This document shows, one piece after another, positions 34,077-43,600 of a stretch of 48,076 nt of DNA. Location of the stretch: the NCBI RefSeq assembly GCF_002086275.1, contig NZ_MVHT01000048.1:1-48076 (forward strand), written 5' to 3'. Position 1 is the stretch's first letter. Each line of letters starts with the position of its first letter. The position numbers and the translations under genes were made by a program. The stretch comes from Mycobacterium intermedium. Its GTDB lineage: Bacteria > Actinomycetota > Actinomycetes > Mycobacteriales > Mycobacteriaceae. The notes below the pieces were generated by a model. That model ran no database searches. It saw nothing but the letters and a program-made list of their open reading frames with translations, and was not told the origin of the DNA.

Positions 34077-34841
34077 CTACTTGGCCGAAATTCGTACGCC
34101 GATGGCCGTCATGACGACGTTGATCACGAAGAGGCAGATGAATGCGTACACAACCGTTTCGTTGACCGCGTTTCCGACGCCCTTGGGCCCACCCTTGACG
34201 GTCAGGCCGCGGTAGCAACCGACCAACCCGGCCATCACACCGAACAGCAAAGCCTTGACTTCAGCAAGGATCAGCTCGCGAAGTCCGGTGAGCACGGTCA
34301 GCCCGTTGATGAACGCGCCCGGGTTCACGCCCTGAAGGAACACCGAAAAAACATAGCCACCGGATAGACCGATGGCACAGACCAAACCGTTGAGCAGCAA
34401 CGCAACCAGCGTCGACGCCAATACTCTGGGGACGACCAGCCTTTGGATCGGGTCGATGCCAAGCACCCGCATCGCGTCGATCTCCTCGCGAATGGTGCGG
34501 GCACCCAAGTCGGCGCAGATCGCGGTGGCACCGGCACCGGCGACCACAAGCACCGTCACAACCGGGCCCAACTGGGTGATGGTGCCGAATGCCGTTCCGG
34601 CACCGGACAAGTCGGCGGCACCGATTTCGCGCAGCAGGATGTTCAGGGTGAAGGCCACCAGCACCGTGAACGGAATGGACACCAGCAGCGTCGGGACCAG
34701 CGAAACCCGGGCGACCATCCAGGTCTGATCCAGGAATTCGCGGAACTGGAAGGGGCGCCGGAAAGCCGCGCGAGCGGTTTCCATCGACATCTCGAAAAAC
34801 CCACCGACAGCCCGAGCCGGGACCGCAAGGCGTTGGATCAA
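34077..34841 (-). CDS. yrbE4A: YrbE4A, Mce4 ABC-type permease subunit
   Basis: A 254-aa MlaE-family permease, identical in length to M. tuberculosis YrbE4A. An N-terminal amphipathic segment (FFEMSMETARAAFRRPFQF) is followed by about five helices and the coupling loop TIREEIDAMRVLGIDP. GGYVFSVFLQGVNPGAF and a terminal helix (AFICLFVINVVMTAIGVRI) follow. First gene of the transporter part. The 248-bp region upstream to hsd4A can hold an extra promoter. Confidence 0.96.
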   Translation of the reverse strand: MIQRLAVPARAVGGFFEMSMETARAAFRRPFQFREFLDQTWMVARVSLVPTLLVSIPFTVLVAFTLNILLREIGAADLSGAGTAFGTITQLGPVVTVLVVAGAGATAICADLGARTIREEIDAMRVLGIDPIQRLVVPRVLASTLVALLLNGLVCAIGLSGGYVFSVFLQGVNPGAFINGLTVLTGLRELILAEVKALLFGVMAGLVGCYRGLTVKGGPKGVGNAVNETVVYAFICLFVINVVMTAIGVRISAK

Positions 34842-35014
34842 CGTGGTTTACCCCCGTCTCCTGCTTGCGGCGAACTCTACGGATTTCCTGTTCATGTTTG
34901 GGTTTACAAGCCGCTCGGTGTGAGCCGAGTCATATTAACCCAGAACGACTTAGCCATGTCAATGAATGTCACTTCTTGCCACGACCGATGATTTCGCAGG
35001 TAAAAAGGCTTTTT

Positions 35015-35028
35015 TGTAACCGTTTTGA
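35015..35028. promoter_or_regulatory. Degenerate KstR-like box upstream of yrbE4A
   Basis: TGTAACCGTTTTGA fits the KstR pattern TnnAACnnGTTnnA at all fixed positions but one (T for G in the GTT half). It lies about 175 bp upstream of yrbE4A in the gap after hsd4A. It is weak and could be chance; the perfect site at 36408 is the more convincing control point. Confidence 0.3.
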
Positions 35029-35089
35029 TACCAGTTCCAGCGTGGGTCGCATCGTGGGTGAAGTGTTGCCTACCCGCATCAGGCCCGCA

Positions 35090-36061
35090 TCAGGCCATCA
35101 GGCCGGTCGCCGAAAAGTTCTTGTTCGGATCGCGGCCAGCAAAGTAGCCCTGCAGTGTCGCGCTGAGCTGGCCCGGGTCCCAGGCGTCGCCGTCCGCGCG
35201 GAACTGTTGTTCGACGGTCGGCGCCGCCACCAGGGTCACCTGAGGACCGTAGACGATGAACACCTGGCCGTTGACTTCCGCCGCCGCCGGCGAGGCCAGG
35301 AACTGGACCAGGGAGACCACGTGCTCCGGCGACAGCGGGTCGACTTGACCCTCTTGCACCTCGGGGGCGTCTCCGAAGACGTCCGCCGTCATCGCGGTGC
35401 GCGCACGGGGACAGATGGCGTTGGCCGAAACCCCGTAGCGGCCCAGCGCTCGAGAGGCGGTCAGGGTCAATGCGGTGATGCCCGCCTTCGCGGCGCCGTA
35501 GTTGGCCTGCCCCACCGGACCGACCAGTCCCGCCTCCGAGGAAGTGTTGATGAGTCGGCCGTAGACGGTGCCGTCGCCGGATTCCTTCGCCTTGTTGCGC
35601 CAGTAGGTCGCCGCGTTGCGGGTGAGCAGGAAATGGCCGCGCAGGTGAACGGCGATGACCGCGTCCCACTCCTCGTCGGACATGTTGAACAGCATCCGGT
35701 CGCGGGTGATGCCGGCGTTGTTCACCACGATGCTGAGGCCGCCCAGTCCGTCAGCGGTTTCGACGAGTTCGTCGGCCGTCGCGCGGTCGCTGACATCGCC
35801 CGTCACCGCGACCGCTTTGGAACCGGCGGCACTGATCTCGTCAAGTACGTCGGAGGCCTCGATGGCCTTGGCGAGGTCGTTGACCACGACCGTGGCACCC
35901 AGCCGGGCCAGCCCTATCGCCTCGGCACGGCCCAGGCCCGCGGCCGCGCCGGTGACCACCGCGACCTTTCCGGATAGATCGGTCGCGTTCGTCGAGCTCG
36001 CGGGCGACGATGCAGACCGCGCAGCGGTCTGAGGAGGGGTCGGCGAATCAGGCGCTGTCAA
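35090..36061 (-). CDS. hsd4A: Hsd4A, 17-beta-hydroxysteroid / 3-hydroxyacyl-CoA dehydrogenase (Rv3502c type)
   Basis: A 323-aa SDR. After a Ser/Ala/Pro-rich start of about 30 residues comes TGAAAGLGRAEA (cofactor site), VVVNDLA (Asp after strand 2, NAD preference), and NNAGITRD. The active-site segment NTSSEAGLVGPVGQANYGAAK follows, with Tyr and Lys in YGAAK. The tail ends RDPNKNFSATGLMA. The PVGQANYGAAKAGI pattern is that of the peroxisomal MFE-2-like dehydrogenase group. In the sterol pathway this enzyme acts in side-chain beta-oxidation (family knowledge). The likely start is TTG 36061, with AGAGGT 12 bases upstream. It lies 24 bp after fdxD. Its stop region contains short CTGATGCGGGC repeats. 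Confidence 0.9.
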   Translation of the reverse strand: MTAPDSPTPPQTAARSASSPASSTNATDLSGKVAVVTGAAAGLGRAEAIGLARLGATVVVNDLAKAIEASDVLDEISAAGSKAVAVTGDVSDRATADELVETADGLGGLSIVVNNAGITRDRMLFNMSDEEWDAVIAVHLRGHFLLTRNAATYWRNKAKESGDGTVYGRLINTSSEAGLVGPVGQANYGAAKAGITALTLTASRALGRYGVSANAICPRARTAMTADVFGDAPEVQEGQVDPLSPEHVVSLVQFLASPAAAEVNGQVFIVYGPQVTLVAAPTVEQQFRADGDAWDPGQLSATLQGYFAGRDPNKNFSATGLMA

Positions 36062-36085
36062 TTTATGAATACCTCTAGTTTCGGG

Positions 36086-36277
36086 TCAGTCTTCGCGAAG
36101 CAGGGCGGCGCGCGGGCACTCGGCGATCGCCTGCTCGGCCAGATCCTCTTGGTCGGGCGGAATCGGGTCGGTCTTCACGACGGCGTAATCCTCGTCGTCC
36201 AGATCGAAGATGTCCGGCGCAATTCCCAAGCACACGGCGTTACCTTCGCATCGGTCACGGTCGACTATCACTCGCAC
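36086..36277 (-). CDS. fdxD: FdxD, 3Fe-4S-type ferredoxin
   Basis: A 63-aa ferredoxin starting at GTG 36277 after a perfect AAGGAGG. Cluster ligands are CEGNAVC (Cys10 and Cys16) and CP near residue 54; the missing fourth cysteine points to a [3Fe-4S] cluster. Such ferredoxins deliver electrons to cytochrome P450s (family knowledge); in the sterol locus the partner could be a CYP125/CYP142-type enzyme encoded elsewhere. It is first gene of the minus-strand arm and lies 130 bp from the KstR box. Confidence 0.95.
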   Translation of the reverse strand: MRVIVDRDRCEGNAVCLGIAPDIFDLDDEDYAVVKTDPIPPDQEDLAEQAIAECPRAALLRED

Positions 36278-36407
36278 GGCATCCTCCTTGAACCTGGGCT
36301 GGGAGTAAGAAACACGCCTCGTCCGAACTCGTTGGCTAATGGATCAGTATGTAGCACCACCTTAGAGCTGCGGCATCGCTGACGACAGGGTCGCTGGATT
36401 CCCAGAC

Positions 36408-36421
36408 TAGAACGTGTTACA
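36408..36421. promoter_or_regulatory. KstR operator between fdxD and fadE26
   Basis: TAGAACGTGTTACA is an exact match to the KstR palindrome TnnAACnnGTTnnA. It sits in the divergent gap, 58 bp before the fadE26 start and 130 bp before the fdxD start. KstR is the TetR-type repressor of mycobacterial sterol catabolism, released by cholesterol-derived acyl-CoA (established). One box could control both the mce4 arm and the fadE26-fadE27-fadD17 arm. Confidence 0.88.
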
Positions 36422-36479
36422 ACCGGGAGAACGAATGGGTAGCCATTGGCGCCCGTGACTCGGACCGGAGGCGACTGCC

Positions 36480-37658
36480 ATGCGCATCAGTTACACCCCT
36501 GAGCAGGAGGAGTTGCGGCGCGAGTTGCGCGCCTACTTCGACAAACTGATGACTCCCGAGCGGCGCGAGGCGCTGAGCTCCGTGCAGGGTGAATACGGCA
36601 CCGGCAACGTGTACCGGGAGACCGTCGCGCAGATGGGCAAGGACGGGTGGCTCACCTTGAACTGGCCCAAGGAGTACGGCGGCCAGGACCGCTCGCCGAT
36701 GGATTCGCTGATCTTCACCGACGAGGCCGCGCTGGCCGGCGCCCCGGTGCCGTTCCTGACCATCAACAGCGTCGCGCCGACGATCATGGCGTTCGGCACC
36801 GACGAGCAGAAGAAGTTCTTCCTGCCCAAGATCGCCGCCGGGGACCTGCACTTCTCGATCGGATATTCGGAGCCCGGGGCGGGAACCGACCTGGCCAACC
36901 TGCGCACCACCGCCGTCCGCGACGGCGACGAGTACGTGATCAACGGCCAGAAGATGTGGACGAGCCTGATCGCCTACGCCGACTACGTCTGGCTGGCGGT
37001 GCGCACCAACACCGAGGCCAAGAAGCACCGCGGCATTTCGGTGCTGATCGTGCCGACGACCGCCGAGGGCTTTTCCTGGACACCGGTGCACACCATGGCC
37101 GGGCCGGACACCAGCGCCACCTACTACACCGACGTGCGCGTGCCGGTGACCAATCTGGTCGGCGAGGAGAACGCCGGCTGGAAGCTGGTGACCAACCAGC
37201 TCAACCATGAACGGGTGGCCCTCGTCTCGTCGGCTCCGATCTTCTTGTGCCTGCGCGAGGTTCGCGAGTGGGCACAGAACACCAAGGACGCCAGTGGCGC
37301 CCGGCTGATCGACTCCGAATGGGTGCAGCTCAACCTGGCCCGGGTACATGCCAAGGCCGAGGTGCTCAAGCTGATCAACTGGGAGTTGGCGTCCTCGGAG
37401 AATCAGGCGCTCGGGCCGGCCGACGCATCGGCCGCCAAGGTGTTTGGCACCGAACTTGCCACCGAGGCTTACCGGTTGCTGATGGAGGTACTCGGCACCG
37501 CGGCCACGCAGCGCCAGGACTCGCCGGGCGCGTTGCTGCGCGGCCGGGTCGAGCGGATGCACCGCGCGTGCCTGATTTTGACTTTCGGTGGCGGCACGAA
37601 CGAAGTGCAGCGAGACATCATCGGCATGGTCGCGCTCGGCCTGCCTCGCAGCCGCTGA
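36480..37658 (+). CDS. fadE26: FadE26, acyl-CoA dehydrogenase subunit of sterol side-chain degradation
   Basis: A 392-aa acyl-CoA dehydrogenase with a GGAGG ribosome site before the ATG. Segments: LTLNWPKEYGGQ, GYSEPGAGTDLANLRT (FAD contact), YVINGQKMWTSLIAYADY, and a Glu at residue 244 in LNHERVAL that lies where the catalytic base of FadE26 (ChsE4) is recalled. The C-terminus has FGGGTNEVQRDIIG for FAD binding. It works with FadE27 as an alpha2beta2 enzyme that dehydrogenates the cholesterol side-chain CoA ester at the five-carbon stage (established). First gene of the operon under the KstR box. Confidence 0.95.
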   Translation: MRISYTPEQEELRRELRAYFDKLMTPERREALSSVQGEYGTGNVYRETVAQMGKDGWLTLNWPKEYGGQDRSPMDSLIFTDEAALAGAPVPFLTINSVAPTIMAFGTDEQKKFFLPKIAAGDLHFSIGYSEPGAGTDLANLRTTAVRDGDEYVINGQKMWTSLIAYADYVWLAVRTNTEAKKHRGISVLIVPTTAEGFSWTPVHTMAGPDTSATYYTDVRVPVTNLVGEENAGWKLVTNQLNHERVALVSSAPIFLCLREVREWAQNTKDASGARLIDSEWVQLNLARVHAKAEVLKLINWELASSENQALGPADASAAKVFGTELATEAYRLLMEVLGTAATQRQDSPGALLRGRVERMHRACLILTFGGGTNEVQRDIIGMVALGLPRSR

Positions 37659-37704
37659 CGGTACGGGTTCACGGGAGAGGCCCCGCCCTCAATAAGGAGT
37701 AGGC

Positions 37705-38802
37705 ATGGATTTTTCGACGACCGAAGCGGCACAGGATCTGGGCGGTCTGGTCGACAGCATCGTGGATGCGGTGTGCACGCCGGAGCATCAGCGTGAGCTC
37801 GACAAGCTGGAGCAGCGCTTCGACCGCGCCTTGTGGCGCAAGTTGATCGATTCCGACATCCTGACCAGTGCGGCCGCCACCCAGGTGGGCGGCGACGGGT
37901 TCGGGGTGCTCGAGCAGGTCGCGATACTGGTCGCGCTGGGCCACCAACTGGCCGCCGTCCCGTATTTGGAGTCGGTGGTCTTGGGGGCCGGCGCGCTGGC
38001 CCGTTTCGGTTCCGAGGAGCTGCAGCAGACCTGGGGCGCAGCGGCGGTTCGGGACGAGAAGATCCTCACCGTCGCCCTTGACGGCGAGATGGGCGAGGGC
38101 CCGGTGCAGGCCGTGGCCGACGGCGACGGCTTCCGTCTCAGCGGAACCCGCACCCAGGCGTTTTACGGTCCCGTCGCGGATGCCTTCCTGCTACCCGCCG
38201 AAACCGACTCCGGCACGTCGGTTTTCCTCGTCGCCGCGGACGACCCGGGAGTTACGGTCACCGCGCTGCAGACCACCGGACTGGGCAGCGTCGCGCACCT
38301 GGCGCTCGACGGTGTCGAGCTGGCCGCCGGGCGCAAGGTCGGCGGGGCCGATGTCCCGGTATGGCTGCGTACCATTTCGACGTTGGGCCGCAGCGCCTTT
38401 CAGCTTGGGGTGCTCGAGCGCGGGTTGCAACTGACGGCCGAGTACGCGCGCACCCGTGAGCAGTTCGACCGCCCGATCGGCAGCTTCCAGGCGGTGACAC
38501 AGCGCCTCGCCGACGGCTACATCGACGTCAAGGGACTGCGGCTGACGTTGACCCAGGCGGCGTGGAAGGTGGCCGAGGACATTCCGGCCGAGATCGATGT
38601 GGCGTCCGCGGCGTTCTGGGCCGCCGATGCCGGACATCGCGTCGCGCACACCATCGTGCACGTGCACGGCGGCGTCGGCGTCGACACCGACCACCCGGTA
38701 CACCGATACTTCTTGGCCGCCAAGGAAACCGAGTTCGCGCTTGGCGGGGCGACCGGCCAGCTGCGGCGGATCGGCCGGGAACTAGCGGAGACCCCGGCCT
38801 GA
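37705..38802 (+). CDS. fadE27: FadE27, partner acyl-CoA dehydrogenase subunit
   Basis: A 365-aa acyl-CoA-dehydrogenase-like protein with an AAGGAG ribosome site. It has the family's helices and beta domain (ALDGEMGEGPVQAVADGDGF, LSGTRTQAFYGPVADAF) and FDRPIGSFQAVTQRLADGYI, but lacks an evident catalytic Glu. It ends with VHVHGGVGVDTDHPVHRYF, the cofactor-binding end. It is the beta partner of FadE26. The 186-bp gap to fadD17 holds repeats described separately. Confidence 0.94.
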   Translation: MDFSTTEAAQDLGGLVDSIVDAVCTPEHQRELDKLEQRFDRALWRKLIDSDILTSAAATQVGGDGFGVLEQVAILVALGHQLAAVPYLESVVLGAGALARFGSEELQQTWGAAAVRDEKILTVALDGEMGEGPVQAVADGDGFRLSGTRTQAFYGPVADAFLLPAETDSGTSVFLVAADDPGVTVTALQTTGLGSVAHLALDGVELAAGRKVGGADVPVWLRTISTLGRSAFQLGVLERGLQLTAEYARTREQFDRPIGSFQAVTQRLADGYIDVKGLRLTLTQAAWKVAEDIPAEIDVASAAFWAADAGHRVAHTIVHVHGGVGVDTDHPVHRYFLAAKETEFALGGATGQLRRIGRELAETPA

Positions 38803-38820
38803 GCGCCCGGCGGGCGCTTG

Positions 38821-38970
38821 AGCGTTGGGCGTTGGGCTTGAGCGCCACCGAGCGTTGGGCTTGAGCGCCGCCGAGCGTCACGTCAGCGTGACGGCCGGGC
38901 TCGGGTGCCACGCCAGCGTGACGCTCGATACCAGGCTCGATACGAGGCTCGATACGAGGCTCGATACGAC
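38821..38970. repeat. Repeat cluster between fadE27 and fadD17
   Basis: Three elements lie in a row. First, a 23-bp unit (AGCGTTGGGCTTGAGCGCC core) occurs about twice in 38821-38873. Second, a perfect hairpin CGTCACG-TCAG-CGTGACG lies at 38876-38893 with a partial echo near 38915. Third, four 12-bp units GCTCGATACGAG sit at 38923-38970, the first and last slightly changed. The fadD17 ribosome site GAAAGGG follows directly. The fadD17 GTG is therefore read from a leader rich in repeats. Confidence 0.85.
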
Positions 38971-38988
38971 GAAAGGGTTGCCCTTGCC

Positions 38989-40503
38989 GTGAGCACAGAC
39001 CCGACCGTCACCCAACTGCTGGTGCCGCTGGCCGAAATCGACGATCGCGGTGTCTATTTCGAGGACTCGTTCACCAGTTGGGGCGACCATCTGCGGCACG
39101 GCGCGGCGATCGCCGGGGCGCTGCGCGCACGCCTAGACCCCGCGCGCCCACCGCACGTCGGTGTGCTGCTGCAGAACACGCCGTTTTTCTCGGCGATGCT
39201 GGTGGCGGCGGGCATGTCGGGTATCGTGCCGGTCGGCCTCAACCCGGTGCGCCGCGGCGCGGCATTGGTTCGCGACATCGAGCACGCCGATTGCCAAGTA
39301 GTGCTTGCCGACTCGGGTTCGGCGGCGACATTGGACGGCATCGAGTATGTGAACGTCGACTCAAGCGCTTGGGCCGATGAGGTTGCCGCACATGCCGTAC
39401 CGAGAGATGCCCAACTGCAGTTCCAATCCGCCTCGTCGGCCGACCTTTTTATGCTCATCTACACATCGGGCACCAGCGGCGACCCGAAGGCGGTGAAGTG
39501 CAGCCACGGCAAGGTGGCGATCGCCGGCACGACCATGACACAGCGCTTCGACCTGGGCCGCGACGACGTCTGTTACGTGTCGATGCCGCTGTTCCACTCC
39601 AATGCGGTTCTGGTCGGGTGGGCGGTCGCGCTGGCCTGTCAGGGCTCGATGGCGCTGCGACGCAAATTCTCGGCGTCCCAATTTCTTCCGGATGTCCGCC
39701 GTTACGGCGCGACCTACGCCAACTACGTCGGCAAGCCGTTGTCCTACGTGCTGGCCACGCCCGAACGACCCGACGACGCGGACAATCCGTTGCGCGCGGT
39801 GTACGGCAACGAAGGGGTGCCCAGCGACATCGAGAAGTTCGGCCGCAGATTCGGCTGCCTCGTCCAGGACGGCTTCGGGTCGACCGAGGGCGGGGTGGCG
39901 ATCGCCCGGACGCCGGACACACCGCCGGGTGCTTTGGGTCCGCTGCCGGACGGGGTGCAGATCGTCGATCCCGAGACCGGCGAGCAATGCGCGGTCGGGG
40001 TCGTCGGTGAGCTGGTCAACATCACCGGGGCGGGCCGGTTCGAGGGCTATTACAACGACGAGGCCGCCTCGGCCGAGCGGATGGCGGGCGGGGTTTATCA
40101 CAGCGGCGACCTGGCGTATCGGGACGAGGACGGATACGCCTATTTCGCAGGGCGCCTTGGCGACTGGATGCGGGTGGACGGGGAGAACCTGGGTACTGCA
40201 CCCATCGAACGGGTGCTGCTGCGCTATCCCGACGCCGTGGAGGTCGCGGTGTACGCCGTGCCTGATCCGGTTGTCGGTGACCAGGTGATGGCCGCACTGG
40301 TCTTAGCGCCGGGTGCCGAGTTCGATGCCGACAAGTTTCGGGTCTTTCTCGCCGACCAACCCGACCTAGGACCCAAGCAGTGGCCGTCGTACGTCCGGAT
40401 CAGCCCGAAACTTCCTCGCACCGTGACTTTTAAGGTGCTCAAGCGCCAACTGTCGGCCGAGGGTGTCGAATGCGCTGATCCGGTGTGGCCGATCAACCGC
40501 TGA
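38989..40503 (+). CDS. fadD17: FadD17, acyl-CoA synthetase (sterol side chain)
   Basis: A 504-aa adenylate-forming ligase. The GTG at 38989 after GAAAGGG gives a start (VSTDPTVTQLL) matching the recalled M. tuberculosis protein of 502 aa; an earlier GTG at 38905 would translate the upstream repeats. Motifs: YTSGTSGDPKAVKCSH (ATP binding), MPLFHSNAVLVG, VYGNEGVP, DGFGSTEGG, GVYHSGDLAYRDEDGYAYF with the Asp that holds the ribose, and TVTFKVLKRQL carrying the catalytic Lys. FadD17 activates five-carbon side-chain cholesterol acids with CoA (established). Third gene of the fadE26 operon. Confidence 0.95.
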   Translation: MSTDPTVTQLLVPLAEIDDRGVYFEDSFTSWGDHLRHGAAIAGALRARLDPARPPHVGVLLQNTPFFSAMLVAAGMSGIVPVGLNPVRRGAALVRDIEHADCQVVLADSGSAATLDGIEYVNVDSSAWADEVAAHAVPRDAQLQFQSASSADLFMLIYTSGTSGDPKAVKCSHGKVAIAGTTMTQRFDLGRDDVCYVSMPLFHSNAVLVGWAVALACQGSMALRRKFSASQFLPDVRRYGATYANYVGKPLSYVLATPERPDDADNPLRAVYGNEGVPSDIEKFGRRFGCLVQDGFGSTEGGVAIARTPDTPPGALGPLPDGVQIVDPETGEQCAVGVVGELVNITGAGRFEGYYNDEAASAERMAGGVYHSGDLAYRDEDGYAYFAGRLGDWMRVDGENLGTAPIERVLLRYPDAVEVAVYAVPDPVVGDQVMAALVLAPGAEFDADKFRVFLADQPDLGPKQWPSYVRISPKLPRTVTFKVLKRQLSAEGVECADPVWPINR

Positions 40504-40670
40504 CTACGCGTGCAAACTGCGAAAAAGCTCACAGCACTAACTGAACACATATCGGATATTCGAACGGGTTTGCTGTGAGCACCGCCCGATTGGGCGATAC
40601 GATCCGACTACCGATTGCATCGATCCCGCCCGAGTGACGCCCGGGCGGCAAAGCGTGTGCGAGGTGGACA

Positions 40671-43600
40671 ATGTCGTTCTTGAGTGTTGCGCCGGAGTTG
40701 GTGGCATCCGTTGCCGCCGATATCGGCCAAATTGGTGCATCGCTGGCCGCTCATAACGCTGTCGCGGCGGCCCCGACGACGGCGGTGGCCAGCGCGGCCG
40801 CCGACGAGGTATCCGCGGCGATCGCTGCGTTGTTCTCTCAGCACGGTCGGGGTTACCAGGCGTTGGCCGGGCAGGCTGCGGCGTTCCACCACGAGTTCGT
40901 GCGGGCGCTGGCTGGCGGTGCCGCAGCGTATTCCGCCGCCGAGGCGGCCGCCGTATCGCCCCTTGAGTCGTTCTTGAACCAGTTCAATGCGCCCCTGCAG
41001 ACGCTGTTGTCGCGCCCGCTTATCGGCAACGGTGCCAACGCAACAACGCCGGGCGGCAACGGCGGGGACGGCGGGTGGTTGTTCGGCAGTGGCGGCAACG
41101 GCGCGGACGGCGGCCCGGGACAGCCCGGTGGCAACGGCGGGTCGGCCGGGCTGTGGGGTAACGGCGGACACGGCGGTAAGGGCGGTACAGGCGGCGCTCG
41201 AGGCGGTAACGGCGGCAACGCGGGGTTGCTGTTCGGAGGCGGCGGCGCGGGCGGCATGGGCGGAACCGGGGCCCCGGGCGGCGGTGTCGGCGGCACGGGC
41301 GGGAACGGCGGCAACGGCTCGACGTTCTTCGGCGGTGGTGGCGTGGGCGGCGCCGGCGGCATTGGCGGCATCGGCGGTGGTACCGGCGGCCAAGGCGGCA
41401 ACGGCGGTAACGGCGCGGTGTTCATCGGCGCCGGCGGTAACGGCGGCGCCGGCGGGATCGGCAGTCCTGGCGCACTGGGCGGCGGCATCGCCGGAAACGG
41501 CGGTAATGGTGGCGCCGGCGGGGCCGGTGGTCTGTTCATGAACGGAGGCAACGGCGGAGCCGGCGGCCAAGGGGGCGACGGCGGGCCGGGCTTCGATTCC
41601 AACAACCCCATGGTCGCTGGTGGCACCGGCGGGGCCGGTGGCAAGGGCGGCAACGGCGGACCCGGCGGTGCCGGTCCAGTGCTGTATGGACACGCCGGAG
41701 CCGGTGGCCAAGGCGGCCAGGGCGGCACCGGCGGGACAGGTGGCCATGGTGCCGACAACCCTAACGGTGTCGGTGGCACTGGCGGCAACGGCGGCATTGG
41801 GGGCACCGCGGGTGCGGGTGGAGCTGCGGGCACCCGTGGCTTGCTCACCAGTGCGGGCGCGCCGGGCGGGCTCGGGATCGGCGGCACCGGTGGCACCGGC
41901 GGCGCGGGCGGCGCCGGCGGTGACGGCGCCAACGCTGCTATGGCTGGCGTGAAGGGCGGAGATGGTTTCGCCGGTGGAGCCGGCGGCCAGGGCGGCCAGG
42001 GCGGTGCCGCTGTACCCGGCGGCATCGCCGGCACGGGCGGCCAGGGCGGCACCGGCGGCAAAGGCGGTCTGGGCGGCAACGGCGCGAACGCCGACGGCAA
42101 CGGCAACGCGGGTGGCGGTGGCGGTAACGGCGGCAACGGCGGCGTTGGCGGAGCCGGCGGCGCGGCCGGAACTGGCGGCGGCGGCAAGGTCGGTGCCCAG
42201 GGCTTCGGTGGCGACGGCGGTAACGGCGGTAACGGCGGCAACGGCAGTGCCGGCGCAGCCGGGACGAATAACGCCGCCAACGCCGACACGCCCGGCGGCG
42301 CCGGCCAGACGGGCGGTGCGGGTGGCGCTGGGGGCAACGGCGGCGCCGCGGGCGGTCCGGGTGGTACCGGTGGGACCGGGGGCACCGGCGGAAACGGCGC
42401 CAACGGTGGCGCCGGCGGGGCCGGCGGCAACAACAGCAGCGATCCGGCTCTTGCTGTCGGCGGTGCCGGCGGAGACGGCGGTGCGGGTGGCGCACCCGGC
42501 GCCGGCGGACTCGCCAACGGCGGCACCGCGGGCAGCCTGGGCAAGGGCGGCGACGGCGGCAACGGCGGGGTGGGCGGCCAAGGCGGGTCCGGCAAGTCGG
42601 GCGCTGCCGGTACCGGCGCCGATGGTGTCGTCGGGGGTGCGGGTGGCAATGGCGGCGCGGGTGGCGCCAATGGCGCCAACGGCGGCAAGGGCGGCAGTGG
42701 TGGTGACGGTGGTACCGGCGGCGCCGGCGGCAACGGGGGCAGCGGCGCCACTGGTGCCGCCGGCAAGTCGGACTCGGCGCCCGCTGGCGGCGTCGGCCAA
42801 GACGGCGGCGACGGCGCGAACGGTGGCGCGGGTGGCGCAGGCGGTAGCGCTGGTGGCCCGGGCGGCAACGGTGGCAATGGCGGTATGGGCGGCGCGGCCG
42901 GTTCGGGCGGCCTGGGCGGGGCCGGTGGCAACGCCGTCACCCCAGACACGACTGTCACGATCGTTCCCGAAGGGGGAGCCGGCGGCGTCGGCGGTAACGG
43001 CGGAACAGGCGGAGCCGGCGGCCTCGGCGGAAATGCCGGTGTCGGCGGTATCGCCGGTACCGGCGGCCAAGGCGGCACGGGCGGTGCCGGCGGCAAAGGT
43101 GGTCAAGGCGGGATCGGTGCCTCCGGCACCATCAACATTGGCCCCGGCAGCGGCGGCGCTGGCGGTACCGGCGGTAACGCAGGCAACGGCGGCGCCGGCG
43201 GCCAGGGCGGATTCAACATCGGCGGCAACGGCGGCAATGGCGGTAAGGGCGGCACCGGCGGCAACGCCGGCGCCGGCGGAAATGGCGGGACCGGCGCTGC
43301 CAACGGCGGGAACGGAGGCGTGGGTCCGCTGCCGGTCACCGGCGCCGGTGGAAACGGTGGCGATGCCGGCCTGGCCGGCAGCGGCGGGATGGGGGGCAAC
43401 GGCGGCGCTGGGACTGGCGGCAACAGCAAGGGCGGCAACGCCGGCGACGGCGGCGACGGCGGCAACGGCGCCAACGGCGGCGACGGCGCCAACGGCGCCA
43501 ACGGCACCCAGACCACAACCCTGAATCCGATCGGCACCCAAAACGGCGGTGCCGGCGGTAACGGCGGCAACGCGAGCGACGGCGGCCAGCGTGGCTTCGG

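Noticed and set aside
36417..37562. 381-codon minus-strand frame opposite fadE26
   Set aside because: Shadow frame; fadE26 has unmistakable acyl-CoA dehydrogenase motifs and a good ribosome site.
38905..38988. N-terminal extension of FadD17 through the 12-bp repeats
   Set aside because: The ribosome site GAAAGGG and agreement with the recalled family length favour the GTG at 38989.
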